A DNA stretch of 6,996 nucleotides, taken from Mycobacterium sp. (lineage in GTDB: Bacteria > Actinomycetota > Actinomycetes > Mycobacteriales > Mycobacteriaceae). Position numbers and translations under genes: made by a program. Location: assembly GCA_018500005.2 (NCBI GenBank), contig JAHBAP020000390.1, positions 1-6,996 of the forward strand, written 5' to 3'. The notes under the pieces were generated by a model. The model was not told the DNA's origin and ran no database searches. It worked only from the letters and a program-made list of their open reading frames with translations. Positions 6,040-6,996 of the stretch are shown here, piece by piece (position 1 is the first letter of the stretch; the number at the start of each line of letters is the position of its first letter).

Positions 6040-6713
6040 GAGAGTCGGGCCGACAGGTGTGGAACCAGGCCGCCGTCGGCGTCGACGCGCTCCTCGACAT
6101 AGGCGAGATCCCCGTTCTCCACGATGCCGTAGAGACGCTTGGCTCCGCCGACCAGGACCCCGGACTTGCTGCGCGCCAACGCGTCAGTGACCAGTTCCCA
6201 GGACGACTGGTTGCGGGGATGACCGTAGAACAGTTCGACGTACCCCGCGGAGTGGGCGAGCAGCAGTTCGATGGCCTGCGACTCACCCGGGTCGGCCGGG
6301 TCGTGCACGAACCGCCAGAAGCCGGTCTCGCGCAGACCCTGGCTGTGGTAGCCGCCCTCGTCGTCCAGTCGCCAGGACCGGGCCTCCCAGTTCAGGTAGT
6401 CGCTGCCGTCGTGGGAGACGATGATCTGCTGGCCGAACCGGTAGTCGCCGTGCGGTCCGCGGCCCTCGCCCTCGCCGCGCCAGACCCCGACCAGGGGCAG
6501 CAATGCCAGCAGTGCGTCGTGCAGGTCCGCGCCCTGTCGCAGGTTCGCGGTGTCGGCGACGGGAAGGTCGTCGAACACCGGGATGTTGCGGCCGGCGGTC
6601 TGCTTGGCCCGCTCGACGGCGGCGGCTACTGCCCGATCACCGCTGCCCGCGGTGGCAGCCGGATTCCCGGTGGCATCCGGACCATCGCCGCCGTTGATGT
6701 CGTCGGCGCTCAC
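6024..6713 (-). CDS. Nitrobindin/THAP4-like heme-binding beta-barrel protein (Rv0813c-like)
   Basis: A 229-residue protein of the nitrobindin (DUF1794, FABP-like barrel) family. Known for the family: a ten-strand barrel that can bind ferric heme and interact with NO, peroxynitrite or nitrite species; the role of this branch is not settled, and M. tuberculosis has a second, shorter paralogue (Rv2717c). Seen: a variable Gly/Asp-rich N-terminus and [18 protein letters not shown] (about 45 residues, an extension absent from short nitrobindins), [18 protein letters not shown] with the signature GxWxGEG at 76-84, [30 protein letters not shown] near 131-136, [17 protein letters not shown], and the C-terminal VPHLSARL, where His219 sits where nitrobindins carry the axial heme ligand. 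The GTG start overlaps the upstream 32-residue peptide as GTGA, implying coupled translation. The stop lies in a 21-bp duplication. Confidence 0.9.
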   Translation of the reverse strand: MSADDINGGDGPDATGNPAATAGSGDRAVAAAVERAKQTAGRNIPVFDDLPVADTANLRQGADLHDALLALLPLVGVWRGEGEGRGPHGDYRFGQQIIVSHDGSDYLNWEARSWRLDDEGGYHSQGLRETGFWRFVHDPADPGESQAIELLLAHSAGYVELFYGHPRNQSSWELVTDALARSKSGVLVGGAKRLYGIVENGDLAYVEERVDADGGLVPHLSARLSRHIG

Positions 6714-6808
6714 GAATCGTCGGTGATGAGTCGGTACACGGCGTACAGCGCGAACCAGGTGATCAGCACGGTCGACATGACGAGCAGTATCTCGAAGAGC
6801 AACACCAC
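6710..6808 (-). CDS. Leaderless 32-residue single-pass membrane peptide
   Basis: GTG at 6808 opens a 33-codon frame (32 residues plus stop) beginning [14 protein letters not shown] and ending YRLITDDS. Residues 2-24 or so are almost wholly hydrophobic, one membrane helix, with a short polar C-terminus. TAGACT (6815-6820) lies exactly six bases upstream, so RNA should start on the G of the GTG, a classic mycobacterial leaderless arrangement. Its TGA (6710-6712) overlaps the nitrobindin GTG (6711-6713) by the GTGA pattern, so ribosomes finishing the peptide can start the nitrobindin-like protein. These two signals, one at each end, argue that a peptide this short is real. A start at the next GTG (6805) is possible but fits the promoter less well. 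Family not recognised; likely a partner or translational lead for the nitrobindin gene. Confidence 0.7.
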   Translation of the reverse strand: MVLLFEILLVMSTVLITWFALYAVYRLITDDS

Positions 6809-6814
6809 GGGAGG

Positions 6815-6820
6815 AGTCTA
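6815..6820 (-). promoter_or_regulatory. -10 element for the membrane peptide and nitrobindin operon
   Basis: TAGACT on the minus strand fits TANNNT, six bases before the GTG at 6808. About 18 bases upstream GCGACC is a weak -35. It lies in the 39-base gap after sseC, so the downstream genes can be transcribed separately from sseC. Confidence 0.55.
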
Positions 6821-6847
6821 GCGCGGGGTCGGCGGTCTGGTCGCGGC

Positions 6848-6996
6848 TCAGGCGACCTTGATGTCGACCTCATGGAGTCCGGTGCCGGAGGGGGCGGCCG
6901 TGACGTCACCACGACCGGATGTCGACCGGGCCAGCACGGTCCAGGTGCCGGGCGCGGCGAAGAACCGGAAATCACCGGTGGCCGTCGAGACGACCT
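6848..6996 (-). CDS. sseC: SseC (DUF1416) C-terminal half, gene runs off the right edge
   Basis: The last 48 residues are visible, starting [20 protein letters not shown] and ending [10 protein letters not shown], stop TGA at 6848-6850. The sequence matches the end of mycobacterial SseC (DUF1416, about 100 residues in M. tuberculosis), a small beta-sandwich-like protein encoded next to the rhodanese-type thiosulfate sulfurtransferase genes cysA2/sseA-type. Its exact role is unknown; the gene context in mycobacteria ties it to sulfur transfer. The upstream rhodanese gene would lie beyond the right edge. It is 39 bases before the membrane peptide gene on the same strand. Confidence 0.88.
   Translation of the reverse strand, partial: VVSTATGDFRFFAAPGTWTVLARSTSGRGDVTAAPSGTGLHEVDIKVA

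Noticed and set aside
6809..6815. CTCCTCC, an anti-SD-like string before the GTG of the membrane peptide
   Set aside because: It lies between the -10 and the predicted transcription start, so it would not be in the RNA.
5886..6821. 311-codon plus-strand ORF opposite the lipoprotein and nitrobindin-like genes
   Set aside because: Spans three minus-strand genes and their junctions and has no recognisable motif; long open antisense frames are expected at this GC content.

Overview
The window looks like chromosomal DNA from a non-tuberculous mycobacterium (Mycobacterium/Mycolicibacterium type). Base composition is very GC-rich with GC-ending codons. The gene order purM, DUF3073, ygfZ-like, pabC, ..., nitrobindin-like, sseC follows, from memory, the M. 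tuberculosis Rv0809-Rv0814c segment, and the proteins read as close orthologues of that set. No tool or database was used; every family call rests on recognised motifs and overall resemblance.

Layout. Bases 3-533 (+) are the C-terminal part of an L-2-hydroxyglutarate oxidase (lhgO), followed after 11 bases by purM (545-1642, +). Convergent to purM lie a 58-residue DUF3073 protein (1693-1869, -) and a YgfZ/GcvT-like folate-binding protein (1988-3097, -), separated by 118 bases with two hairpins. ygfZ is divergent from pabC (3137-4018, +; aminodeoxychorismate lyase, PLP fold IV) across a 39-base gap with overlapping -10 candidates. The 280-base gap 4019-4298 is not empty: it holds the pabC terminator, a -35/-10 promoter, a Shine-Dalgarno matching the whole 16S anti-SD tail, a 12-codon ORF, a long nested helix and a 12-bp terminator-like hairpin. 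I read this as an independent, structured, probably undescribed small RNA of about 190 nt. The right side is on the minus strand. From right to left in the direction of transcription it runs: end of sseC (partial), a leaderless 32-residue membrane peptide, the nitrobindin-like gene, a small lipoprotein and a wax ester synthase/diacylglycerol acyltransferase (WS/DGAT).

How the genes work together. purM serves purine synthesis. pabC serves folate synthesis, and YgfZ is a folate-dependent Fe-S maintenance factor, so the divergent pair shares a folate theme. The minus-strand group sseC, membrane peptide, nitrobindin-like protein and lipoprotein is tightly packed. The peptide and nitrobindin overlap by GTGA. 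At the next junction a 21-bp in-frame duplication has doubled the stop codon, SD and ATG. The WS/DGAT and lipoprotein genes sit where, as I recall, M. tuberculosis has Rv0812 directly next to Rv0813c, so they are an accessory addition here or a loss there. Several genes have a TANNNT -10 placed so that transcripts begin at or within a few bases of the start codon, which fits mycobacterial leaderless expression.
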